A DNA stretch of 64,000 nt, taken from contig NZ_LGKG01000163.1 of NCBI RefSeq assembly GCF_001294335.1, positions 1-64,000 on the forward strand, read 5' to 3'. This DNA is from Streptomyces chattanoogensis. GTDB taxonomy: Bacteria; Actinomycetota; Actinomycetes; Streptomycetales; Streptomycetaceae. Positions within the stretch are counted from its first letter, which is position 1, and each line of letters opens with the position of its first letter. A model generated the notes under the pieces. It searched no databases. It saw only the letters and a list, made by a program, of their open reading frames with translations, and was not told the DNA's origin. Below are positions 41,946-50,004 of the stretch, piece by piece. The translations under genes and the position numbers were made by a program.

Positions 41946-44738
41946 CTACCGCGGCTGACGTCCCGGCCGCCCCGGCTCCTTCACGCTCCCGCCGACCAGC
42001 GCGAGCAGCGGCCCCTCTGACCACCTCTGGGGTGGTTCCCCGAGAGAGGGTGTCGTCCACCTTCCGTTCGGTGGCGGGGGCCTGCTCAGCGCGTCCCAGC
42101 ACGGGCGCCGCGCAAGGCGGAACCGCCGCTGCGTCTGCCGCCGGTGTCCGTCCCGCAGCAGCGCACAGCCGGCCTGGTGCCGGACCGGCGAGGGCGGGCC
42201 CTTGCGTCCCACCTCACGCGTCTCAGGCAGCACTTCGGTGATGACCTTCCGGGCTGCCTCCGCCACCCGCACGCTCTTCCGTAGCGCGCGCTCTACCCGT
42301 CCTTGCGTCTCGGTGCCGTGGTGCGGGGCCCCGAGCAGGCGCAGGGCGCGCGCCGCGGTCATGTCGTCGCCGTGCCCCCGGGCGCTGTCCGCGGCGCGGC
42401 GAACGAGTGGTTCGAGGTCGTGGTGGCGCGCGGTGCCGCTGAGCGCATGCGACCACGCGGTGAGGAGGTCCACGGCCGGGCCCAGCAGACCGGGCGCCGT
42501 GTCCAGGACCCGCTCCACGGTCGCGTACAGCCGCGTGTGCGCGAGGTGCAGCCACTCGTGCGCGGCGTCGGCATCGGCGAGCGTACTGCCTGGGGAGTCC
42601 GGGCGGCGCATCAGCCGGGGCAGGACGCGTTGCGGCCTGACCAGTCGCACCGCGGTCAGGACGGTGGCCAGCACATGGTCGAGGAAGCGGTGCTGCGCCG
42701 CCGCCCGCTCCCATGGGCTGTCGTGCCGCTCGCCCAGCCGACGCGCGAAGAGCCCGACCAGATCGTGGTAGCGGTAGCGGCCGTCGCCGTGCAGTTCCAC
42801 GAGCCCGGCATCGACCAGTGTCTCGACCGCCGCCTCCGCCTCGTCGTCGGTGGTGTCCAGCAGCGCGGCCGCGGCGCCCCGGCAGAACGTCGGCATGCCG
42901 CACAGGGCGAAGGCCCGGAAGGCGTGGGCGAGGCCGGGACCGAGCGCCTCGTATGCGGTCCGGAAGGTCGCCTCCACTCCCAGGTCGCCCACCCGCAGCT
43001 CGTCCAGCCGCTGCCCCTCGTCGCTCAGCCGGGCCACGAGGTCGGCCATGGCCCGGCCCGGCCGGGACGCCAGGCGGGCGGCGGCGATACGCACGGCGAG
43101 CGGCAGCCCGCCGCAGGCGGCGACCAGTACGCGCGCGGCATCGGGCTCGGCGGCCACCCGCTCCGCTCCCACGATCGCGCCGAGCATCCCCAGCGCCTCT
43201 GCTTCGTCCATCACCTCCACCTCGACACGGTGGGCACCGGGTAGCGCGAGCGTCCGCGCGCGGCTGGTGACCAGCACTGCGCACCCCGGTGCCCCGGGCA
43301 GCAGGGGCCGCACCTGTGCACTGTCGCGGGCATTGTCGAGGACTACCAGCACCCTTCGGCCGGCGAGCAGCGAGCGGTACAGGGCGGCCTGCTGCTCCAG
43401 CCCCTCCGGAACGGCGGTCTCCGCGACGCCGAGGGAGCGCAGGAAGCGCGTCAGAACGGCGCTGGTGTCGGCGGGGGTCAGGTCGGTGCCCTGCAGATCC
43501 ACAGACAGCTGCCCGTCGGGGAAGTGGGTCCGTACGGTGTGCGCGACATGCACGGCCAGCGCCGTCTTGCCGACCCCGCCCAGCCCGCTGAGCGTGGCCA
43601 CCACCGGTGCCCGTCCGCTCGCCGCCCCGCTCAGCGCCTCCGCCAGATGTGCGACGGCCTGCGCACGCCCCGCGAAATCGGCCATGTCGGGCGGGAGCTG
43701 AGCCGGTACGGGCACTGGTGGGCCGGTACGCGAGGCGCCCCCAGTGGGGCGGGGCAGGCCGCTACGGCTGTCATCCGTGCGGCCATGGCCGGGACGGGCC
43801 CGGTCACCGGCCGGGCCGGAACCGGGCCGCCCAGGCCTACGGCCTGGCCCAGACCCATGGCTCAGCGCCCCCTCGCGCAACTCTTGGTACAGCGCGCGGA
43901 GTTCGTCGCCCGGCTCGGCGCCGAGCTCGGCGGCGAGGGTGCGGCGGGTGGCCGCGTAGACCGCGAGGGCCTCCGCCCGGCGGCCCTCGCGGTGCAGCGC
44001 GAGCATCAGCAGGGCCTGGGCTCGTTCGCGCAACGGATGCTCGGCGGCGAAGGCGCGCAGTGCGGCGATCGAGTGGGCCGCCGAATCGGCATGCCGTCCC
44101 AACTGCGCCACACAGTCGAAGAGCTCCTCCTGAGCGGTGACCCACAGTTCGGTGAGGCGGTCACGCTGCCGCTGTGCGTAGGGTCCGGGAAGCCCGGCCA
44201 GCGCGACTCCCTCCGGCAGCGCCAGCGCAGTCCTCAGCTGCTCGTACGCGCCCGCGGTGTCGCCCTCCTCCCGTAACCGGCGCGCAGTGACCAGCCGCTC
44301 CTCGAACCGGGCCGCATCCAGCGCCTCGACGGGCGCCCGCAGTGCGTAGCCGCCTCCCGACGACACCAGCAGGCGCGCGGGCCGCCGGGGCTTTCGGTCC
44401 GGCTCCAACAGGCCGCGCAGTCGCGAGACATACGTCCGCAGGGTGCCCACCGCCCGCCGCGGCGGCCGCTCGCCCCACAGCGCGTCCACCAACTGCGGTA
44501 CGGATACGGGCCGGCCCGCGTGCAGAAGCAGCACCGCCAGCATGGCGCGCTGCTGCGGCGGGCCGAGATGCAGCGGGCGGTCTCCTGTCCAGGCCCGCAC
44601 CGGGCCGAGCACCTGGAACCGCAGCCGGTCCTCCCGGTCCGGGCTGCTCGCCTCCGCCGCGCTCTCCGTATCGTCCACGTCGCCGCGCACTGTCCGCTCG
44701 CTCCCCGCTCCCGTGCCTGTCTCGTCCTGCGACCCCAC
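41946..44738 (-). CDS. AfsR/SARP-type regulator with BTAD and NB-ARC domains, C-terminus abnormal
   Basis: A GTG at 44738 gives about 930 residues (a TTG at 44774 would add twelve). Order: OmpR-like winged helix (LRFQVLGPVRAWTGDRPLHL, LWGERPPRRAVGTLRTYVSR), bacterial transcriptional activation domain (~130-290), an Arg/Gly/Pro linker, then an NB-ARC ATPase with P-loop LSGLGGVGKTALAV, Walker B RRVLVVLDNARD, and GLPLAV. After ARALRLLGAPHHGTETQG (near residue 830) the usual tetratricopeptide array is missing and the sequence becomes Arg/Pro-rich, suggesting a frameshift. Lies within the CIS locus, divergent from the cargo/sheath operon, so could regulate it. Confidence 0.85.
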   Translation of the reverse strand: MGSQDETGTGAGSERTVRGDVDDTESAAEASSPDREDRLRFQVLGPVRAWTGDRPLHLGPPQQRAMLAVLLLHAGRPVSVPQLVDALWGERPPRRAVGTLRTYVSRLRGLLEPDRKPRRPARLLVSSGGGYALRAPVEALDAARFEERLVTARRLREEGDTAGAYEQLRTALALPEGVALAGLPGPYAQRQRDRLTELWVTAQEELFDCVAQLGRHADSAAHSIAALRAFAAEHPLRERAQALLMLALHREGRRAEALAVYAATRRTLAAELGAEPGDELRALYQELREGALSHGSGPGRRPGRPGSGPAGDRARPGHGRTDDSRSGLPRPTGGASRTGPPVPVPAQLPPDMADFAGRAQAVAHLAEALSGAASGRAPVVATLSGLGGVGKTALAVHVAHTVRTHFPDGQLSVDLQGTDLTPADTSAVLTRFLRSLGVAETAVPEGLEQQAALYRSLLAGRRVLVVLDNARDSAQVRPLLPGAPGCAVLVTSRARTLALPGAHRVEVEVMDEAEALGMLGAIVGAERVAAEPDAARVLVAACGGLPLAVRIAAARLASRPGRAMADLVARLSDEGQRLDELRVGDLGVEATFRTAYEALGPGLAHAFRAFALCGMPTFCRGAAAALLDTTDDEAEAAVETLVDAGLVELHGDGRYRYHDLVGLFARRLGERHDSPWERAAAQHRFLDHVLATVLTAVRLVRPQRVLPRLMRRPDSPGSTLADADAAHEWLHLAHTRLYATVERVLDTAPGLLGPAVDLLTAWSHALSGTARHHDLEPLVRRAADSARGHGDDMTAARALRLLGAPHHGTETQGRVERALRKSVRVAEAARKVITEVLPETREVGRKGPPSPVRHQAGCALLRDGHRRQTQRRFRLARRPCWDALSRPPPPNGRWTTPSLGEPPQRWSEGPLLALVGGSVKEPGRPGRQPR

Positions 44739-45251
44739 CCCTTTGGACCAGCACGAATGTGCCGCTTGTACCAAACGTAACTCAGCGCACGGACACCGAT
44801 TCCCCCGGACCTATCCGAGAACGTCCGATATCGGCCCACTATGTGCTCCCCCGCCTTCTCCGGCCACCAGGGCCTCTCTCCAGTGCTCGCCGGTGTCGCC
44901 GGTGTTCGGCAGGGCAACCGCCCTGCCCCTTCGGCCCCCCTTCCGCCTCTGGATGTGCCCCCCGTTGCGGCCGAAAATCGGCAGCGGGGCCCCCGGCAGA
45001 GCAGAGACCAACGAGCCCCTCCGCCCCCGTCAGCCCTGCCCGACGCACCAGTCCCTCGACGCGGTCATCCACGCCCAGAACCCGACCTACGCGGCGCGCG
45101 CGGCACCCCCAGGTGACCTAACGGGCAGCGCTCTCTGCCCCCGACGGCGCCCGTTCGTCTCTACAGCCGAGCCCGTCCACGGGGCAGGGTCGAGAGCGTA
45201 GGGCGCAGTAACAGCGGCAGTGGTCAGCAGTGGCAACGGGGGAGGAACGGC
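44739..45251. other. Divergent promoter region of the main CIS operon
   Basis: About 510 bp between the SARP-type gene and the DUF4157 gene, GC-rich, without a credible gene. It should contain the promoters of both. A Shine-Dalgarno GGGGGAGGAAC precedes the DUF4157 start. Confidence 0.6.
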
Positions 45252-47249
45252 ATGCGGGCAGAGGATCGGCAGCCCGGCTCGGGGAGTGATCGCTTGAGGG
45301 CGGCGCGCGCCGTCCGTACGGCGTCCGCCCCCGCTTCCGACGCGATCCGCCAGGCAGCGTCCGGCGAGGCGGAGCACCTCACCCCGGAGGCAGCCGCGGC
45401 TCTCCAACGGGCCGTGGGCAACGCAGCGTTTTCGGCGGCCATGGCCGCCCAGGAGCAGCACCGGCACGGCCCGGCCTGCGGCCACACCGCGCCTGCGTCC
45501 GTACAGCGCTCGGCCGTCCAGGACGTACTGCGCACCCCCGGCCGGCCCCTGGACGAGCCGGTCCGCGCGGACATGGAGTCCCGGCTCGGCGCCGACTTCT
45601 CCGACGTGCGCGTCCACACGGACGCCGCCGCCCACGAGTCGGCCACCTCGGTCAACGCCCATGCGTATACGTCCGGTTCGCACATCGTCTTCCAGCGCGG
45701 CCGATACGACGCCTCCTCCGCCGCGGGCCGCCACATGCTGGCCCATGAGCTCACCCACGTCATCCAGCAGCGGAGCGGCCCGGTCGCGGGGACGGACCTC
45801 GGCGACGGGACGAAGGTGAGCGATCCGTCCGACCGCTTCGAGCGGGAGGCGGAGGCGCATGCGAGCCGGGCACTGTCCGGTCCCGCCTCCCACGGCGAGC
45901 CCGCGCCGCGCAGCGCCGCCGCCGCGAGCCCCGGCACCGGCCACACCGTGCAGCGGAGCTCCGGGCCCGCCCCGATGGACGTGGACGAGGAACCCGGCGC
46001 CGCGCACATGGACATGGACTCGCACATGGACATGGACGTGGACATGGACGTGGACATGGACACGAGCGCGCCGGCCACGGTGGACAAGGCCCAGGTTGCC
46101 ACGCTCAAGAAGGCGCTGCTGGAAAAGTTCCGGCGCGGCCAGCCGAATGCGCTCGGCGACCTCCGGCAGTACCTCAAGGCGACCCTCACCAGCGCCCGGC
46201 GGGACGGACTCCGAGGGCGCAAGCTGTCGGAGACCGACTGGAGCACCATCCGCGATCTCTATTACGACGACCCGCAGCCGCAGGACAGCGGCGAGTACAC
46301 CTGGGCGGTCGCGGACTGGGCACAGGTACGGGCCGAGGTGGAGGCCGTCTACGAATTCCTGAGCAGCAAGCCCGGATTCGCCGACGGCGGCGGCCTGATG
46401 GTCAAGCGGAGCGACAAGCAGTGGCTGCTGCACAAACCCGCCCTGGGCGACGCCCAACAGACCGGCGTCTCCGAGGAACTGCGCACCTCTCGCCATTACG
46501 CGTCCCCGGAAATCAAACCGGCTTCCGGCGACGCCACGCCCGGCGGTGTGTTCCTGGCCGACGGCACGGAACTCAAGAAGGGAACCACCTACGCCTTCGA
46601 CTCGCCCGGCGGCACCCACCACCGCGTCATTACGTACGCGAAGGACATGCCGGAGATGGAAGAACTGGTGCTTCCTCCCTCGGTGCTGGATCTCGAGAGC
46701 AAACCCGCGCGCGGATCGCTGGAACGGTTCACGACCGCCACGAAGAGCACCGGGCCCATTACGGTCGACAAGGCACTGCTCGAAAAGTGGGGCGGCGGCG
46801 AGCGAAGCGGCTGGAAGCCCGATCAGAACGCGGCGATGAGCGGAACTTCCGCCAGGAACGCGGCTGTTGCCAGCGGTATGCGCGACGGCGAATGGCAGTG
46901 GTTGCATCTCCTGGCCTTCACCTTCGGTGGACACGACGGCAAACAGCCCAATCACCCGGACAATCTCGCCGCCGGGCTGGCCGCCGCGAACGGCCATCAC
47001 CTCGTGCTGGAGAACCTGGTCAAGAAGATGGTCCTGGACGCCGGAATCCCCCAGGTGCGGCTCACGGCGACGGCCCACATGCTCACGAACACCTATCACG
47101 TCTGCTCCTCCCTCGACTATGTCCTGCAATGGGAGAAAGACGGCCAAAGCCATCAGGACACCTTCCACATCAACGCTCTCAACCCGCAGAAATCCATGGG
47201 CGGGCAGCTGGAACTGCTCTACAAGCTGTATGTGCTCCATCACCCGTGA
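45252..47249 (+). CDS. DUF4157 (eCIS core) protein with nuclease-like C-terminus; candidate CIS cargo
   Basis: A 665-residue multidomain protein. Residues ~85-200 are DUF4157: LDEPVRADMESRLGADFSDV, VHTDAAAHESATSVNAHAYT and the zinc-type motif HELTH (165-169), then FEREAEAHASRAL. Short VQRS motifs flank it. Residues ~242-272 are nearly pure Met-Asp (MDMDVDMDVDMD), an acidic hinge. Residues ~275-520 are unrecognised. The C-terminus has WQWLHLLAFTFGGHDG (His552), NHPDNLAAG (Asn567) and ANGHHLVLEN (His582/583), a pattern resembling HNH/beta-beta-alpha-metal nucleases. DUF4157 is the hallmark of proteins loaded in extracellular CISs, so this is a probable toxin. First gene of the sheath operon, 70 bp before the sheath. 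Nuclease activity is inference. Confidence 0.85.
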   Translation: MRAEDRQPGSGSDRLRAARAVRTASAPASDAIRQAASGEAEHLTPEAAAALQRAVGNAAFSAAMAAQEQHRHGPACGHTAPASVQRSAVQDVLRTPGRPLDEPVRADMESRLGADFSDVRVHTDAAAHESATSVNAHAYTSGSHIVFQRGRYDASSAAGRHMLAHELTHVIQQRSGPVAGTDLGDGTKVSDPSDRFEREAEAHASRALSGPASHGEPAPRSAAAASPGTGHTVQRSSGPAPMDVDEEPGAAHMDMDSHMDMDVDMDVDMDTSAPATVDKAQVATLKKALLEKFRRGQPNALGDLRQYLKATLTSARRDGLRGRKLSETDWSTIRDLYYDDPQPQDSGEYTWAVADWAQVRAEVEAVYEFLSSKPGFADGGGLMVKRSDKQWLLHKPALGDAQQTGVSEELRTSRHYASPEIKPASGDATPGGVFLADGTELKKGTTYAFDSPGGTHHRVITYAKDMPEMEELVLPPSVLDLESKPARGSLERFTTATKSTGPITVDKALLEKWGGGERSGWKPDQNAAMSGTSARNAAVASGMRDGEWQWLHLLAFTFGGHDGKQPNHPDNLAAGLAAANGHHLVLENLVKKMVLDAGIPQVRLTATAHMLTNTYHVCSSLDYVLQWEKDGQSHQDTFHINALNPQKSMGGQLELLYKLYVLHHP

Positions 47250-47319
47250 GCGGCGCCACAGCATGCACCTGCCAGGCGCATCCGACGCCTTGGAAAAGAA
47301 CCGATCCTCCTGAGGAGTA

Positions 47320-48903
47320 ATGACCGTGCCCACCTATCTGTCCCCCGGCGTCTACGTCGAGGAAGTCGCCAGCGGATCGCGGCCCATTGAAGGGGTCGGG
47401 ACGTCGGTGGCAGCCTTCGTCGGCCTGGCGCCCACCGGCCCGCTCAATGAGCCGACGCTGGTGACGAACTGGTCCCAGTACGTGGCCGCCTTCGGCGAAT
47501 TCACGGACGGGTATTACCTCGCGCACTCTGTTTACGGGTTTTTCAACAACGGCGGAACGGCCGCGTATGTCGTGCGGGTCGGCGGATCCGGCGACGGAGA
47601 AACGCAGGCCGCCGTGGCCGCGGAGGCGCCCAGGGCGCTGACGGCCGGGGAGCCGACCACGCTCGGGGCCTTCAAGGTCTCGGCGATCGCGGCTGCTTCC
47701 GACCAGGGCGGGGCGCTCACCGTCGAGGTGCAGGACGTCGAGGGCGAGGGCAGCGCCGACCGGTTCAAGCTGCTCGTCAAGGACGGCGACAGGGTCGTCG
47801 AGACGTTCGACGTCAGCGCGAAGAAGAGCTCGCGGAATTATGTCGTCGCACAGGTGAAGCAGCGGTCGAAGGCGATTGCCGTCGAAGAGGCCGCCCCGGC
47901 CGGGCAGGTGGCCAAGCCGGACGCACAGAGCGTCACATTGGCCCCGCCCACCCCGGCGCCCGCGCCCCCCGCGGGGAACGGCGCGGGCCGGCGGCTCGCC
48001 TCCGGCCAGTTCATCGGCGACTCCGCCGACCGCACCGGCTTCGGCGGCCTGGAAGCGCTCGACGAGGTCAATATGGTCGCGGTGCCCGACCTGATGGCCG
48101 CCTACCAGCAGGGTCTGGTCGACCTGGAGCAGGTCAAGGCCGTCCAGCTGGGCCTGGTCGCGCACTGCGAGCTGATGGGCGACCGGATGGCGGTCCTGGA
48201 CCCGCCACCGGGCCTCAACGCGCGCGACATCCGCAAGTGGCGCCAGGAGGTTGCGGGCTACGACTCCCGCTACGCCGCGCTCTACTACCCGTGGATCAAG
48301 GCGTTCGACCCGGCCACGGGCCAGACCCGCACCATCCCGCCGTCCGGCCACATGGCCGGCGTGTGGGCCCGCAACGACTCCGAGCGTGGCGTCCACAAGG
48401 CCCCGGCCAATGAAATCGTCCGCGGCGCGGTCGACCTGGAGCTGCAGATCACCCGCGGTGAGCAGGATCTGCTCAACCCCATCGGTGTGAACTGCATCCG
48501 GGCCTTCCCCGGACGCGGAATCCGGGTGTGGGGCGCGCGGACCATGGCTTCCGATCCGGCCTGGCGCTACCTGAACGTACGGCGCTATTTCAACTACCTG
48601 GAGGAGTCGATTCTCATCGGCACCCAGTGGGTGGTGTTCGAGCCGAACGACGAGGCGCTGTGGGCCCGTATCCGGCGCAATATCTCGGCGTTCCTGGTGA
48701 ACGAGTGGCGCTCGGGCGCCTTGTTCGGGCAGCGGCCCGAGGACGCGTTCTATGTGAAATGTGACGCGGAGACCAACCCGGTCGAGTCGGTCGACCTGGG
48801 GCGGGTCGTGTGCGAGATCGGCATCGCTCCCGTCAAGCCCGCCGAGTTCGTGGTCTTCCGGCTGGCCCAGTTCTCCGGCGGCGGTGGGGAGTTGGAGGAG
48901 TAG
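47320..48903 (+). CDS. Contractile sheath protein (Pvc2-like)
   Basis: A 527-residue phage-tail-sheath protein: N-terminus YLSPGVYVEEVASGSRPIEG and VGTSVAAFVGLAPTGPLNEP are near the family consensus, and the C-terminal domain has PANEIVRGAVDLELQITRGE, NPIGVNCIRAFPGRGIRVWG and ARTMASDPAWRYLNVRRYFN. These conserved C-terminal parts form the interlocking sheath core. A variable insert at about 90-260 (Ala/Pro-rich near 205-220) is typical of sheath surface domains. The start is ATG 47320 after CTGAGGAGTA. Confidence 0.97.
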   Translation: MTVPTYLSPGVYVEEVASGSRPIEGVGTSVAAFVGLAPTGPLNEPTLVTNWSQYVAAFGEFTDGYYLAHSVYGFFNNGGTAAYVVRVGGSGDGETQAAVAAEAPRALTAGEPTTLGAFKVSAIAAASDQGGALTVEVQDVEGEGSADRFKLLVKDGDRVVETFDVSAKKSSRNYVVAQVKQRSKAIAVEEAAPAGQVAKPDAQSVTLAPPTPAPAPPAGNGAGRRLASGQFIGDSADRTGFGGLEALDEVNMVAVPDLMAAYQQGLVDLEQVKAVQLGLVAHCELMGDRMAVLDPPPGLNARDIRKWRQEVAGYDSRYAALYYPWIKAFDPATGQTRTIPPSGHMAGVWARNDSERGVHKAPANEIVRGAVDLELQITRGEQDLLNPIGVNCIRAFPGRGIRVWGARTMASDPAWRYLNVRRYFNYLEESILIGTQWVVFEPNDEALWARIRRNISAFLVNEWRSGALFGQRPEDAFYVKCDAETNPVESVDLGRVVCEIGIAPVKPAEFVVFRLAQFSGGGGELEE

Positions 48904-48986
48904 CAGTCGTAGCCGGGCGCTATCGCGCCCCTTATCCGCCCGCTCACCCATCACGAAATCCCTTTCCCCAACAGGAGTGAACCACC

Positions 48987-49430
48987 TTGTCCCTTCAGCC
49001 CGGTGATGCCCTCACCTCACACAATTTCGGCCTGCAGATCGACGGCGTGATGGTCGAGTATCTGCAGGAGGTCAGTGGTCTGACCATGGAGCAGGACGTC
49101 ATCGAGTACCAGCAGGTCTCGGCGGACGGAAAGCCCGTCGTGAAGAAGATGCCCGGCACGAAGAAGGCCGGCGAATGTACGGTGACGCGTGGTATGACGC
49201 AGAGCGGTGCGTTCAGCGAGTGGATCAACAAGTCCATTGCGGGCGATATGGGTTCGGCCCGTAAGAACGCCACGATCATGATGATGGACTACCAGAACAA
49301 CCCCGTGAAGCGTTACAACATGCGCAATGCCTGGTGCAGCAAGGTGGAGACCAGCGGGGTCAAGGCGGGCGACGCCGCCGCGCTTACCGAGCAGGTCACC
49401 ATCGTCTTCGAAGAGCTGGTCATCGAGTAA
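48987..49430 (+). CDS. Inner tube protein 1 (Pvc1/gp19-like)
   Basis: TTG 48987 (CAGGAGTGAACCACC before it) gives 147 residues. DALTSHNFGLQIDGVMVEYL and QEVSGLTMEQDVIEYQQVSA, then the conserved MDYQNNPVKRYNMRNAWCSK, mark the T4 gp19/Hcp-like tube family. Hexamers stack into the rigid tube inside the sheath. 83 bp after the sheath stop; its TAA overlaps the next ATG. Confidence 0.96.
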   Translation: MSLQPGDALTSHNFGLQIDGVMVEYLQEVSGLTMEQDVIEYQQVSADGKPVVKKMPGTKKAGECTVTRGMTQSGAFSEWINKSIAGDMGSARKNATIMMMDYQNNPVKRYNMRNAWCSKVETSGVKAGDAAALTEQVTIVFEELVIE

Positions 49431-49843
49431 TGCGGCGCGACGGCCCGGCGGGGGCACAACAGCAACGCGAGGCCTTGCGTACGGAATTCGAGTTCGAGTT
49501 GCCCCGCGGATTCGTGGACGAGTCCGGGACCGTCCACCGCAACGGCGCGATGCGGCTCGCGACGGCACGGGACGAACTGATCCCGCTGCGCGATGTGCGC
49601 GTGCGCGAGAACCCGGCGTATCTGTCGGTCGTGCTGCTGGGCCGGGTCATCACCCGGCTCGGGACGCTCGCCTCCGTGCACGACGGGACGGTGGAGAACA
49701 TGTTCGCCTCCGACCTGGCCTTTCTGCAGGACTTCTACCGGCAGATCAATGCGGAGGGGCATACGCGGGCCGCGGTGTCCTGTCCACATTGCGAGGAGTC
49801 CTTCGAAGTGGAGCTGGCCGGGAGCCGCCTGGGGGAATCGTGA
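49430..49843 (+). CDS. Phage tail assembly-type protein with a Cys-Pro-His-Cys motif
   Basis: ATG 49430 overlaps the tube stop by one base (TAATG). The 137 residues include TEFEFELPRGFVDESGTVHR, which is the usual opening of T4-like tail-assembly proteins in CIS loci, and AVSCPHCEESFEVELAGSRL, a possible half zinc-binding site. Its place straight after the tube suggests a chaperone or adaptor for tube assembly. Overlaps the next gene by GTGA. Confidence 0.85.
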   Translation: MRRDGPAGAQQQREALRTEFEFELPRGFVDESGTVHRNGAMRLATARDELIPLRDVRVRENPAYLSVVLLGRVITRLGTLASVHDGTVENMFASDLAFLQDFYRQINAEGHTRAAVSCPHCEESFEVELAGSRLGES

Positions 49844-49998
49844 CGTACGCGACCGGGCGCATCGAGGAGGAAGTCGCCTATCTCGCCTACCACTTCCACT
49901 GGGGCATCGACGACATCCTCGACCTCGAACATGCCGACCGGCGCGCGTACGTGTCACAGATCGCCGCCCTGGTGGAGCGGGCTGAAGGGAAGCAGTGA
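49840..49998 (+). CDS. DUF6760 family small CIS protein
   Basis: GTG 49840 opens 52 codons: ATGRIEEEVAYLAYHFHWGI, then DILDLEHADRRAYVSQIAAL. This very small protein follows the tail-assembly gene in CIS loci and overlaps its stop by 4 bp. The helical pattern resembles the short partner of tail-assembly proteins in phages, where a pair of proteins chaperones the tape measure. That role is inference. Confidence 0.85.
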   Translation: MTYATGRIEEEVAYLAYHFHWGIDDILDLEHADRRAYVSQIAALVERAEGKQ

Positions 49999-50004
49999 CG
50001 GAGG

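Noticed and set aside
45087..47333. 748-codon minus-strand frame with a His/Val repeat
   Set aside because: The HVHVHV pattern is just the antisense of the Met-Asp repeat in the DUF4157 gene.
47179..48954. 591-codon minus-strand frame opposite the sheath gene
   Set aside because: Mirror of a well-recognised sheath gene; composition typical of antisense frames.
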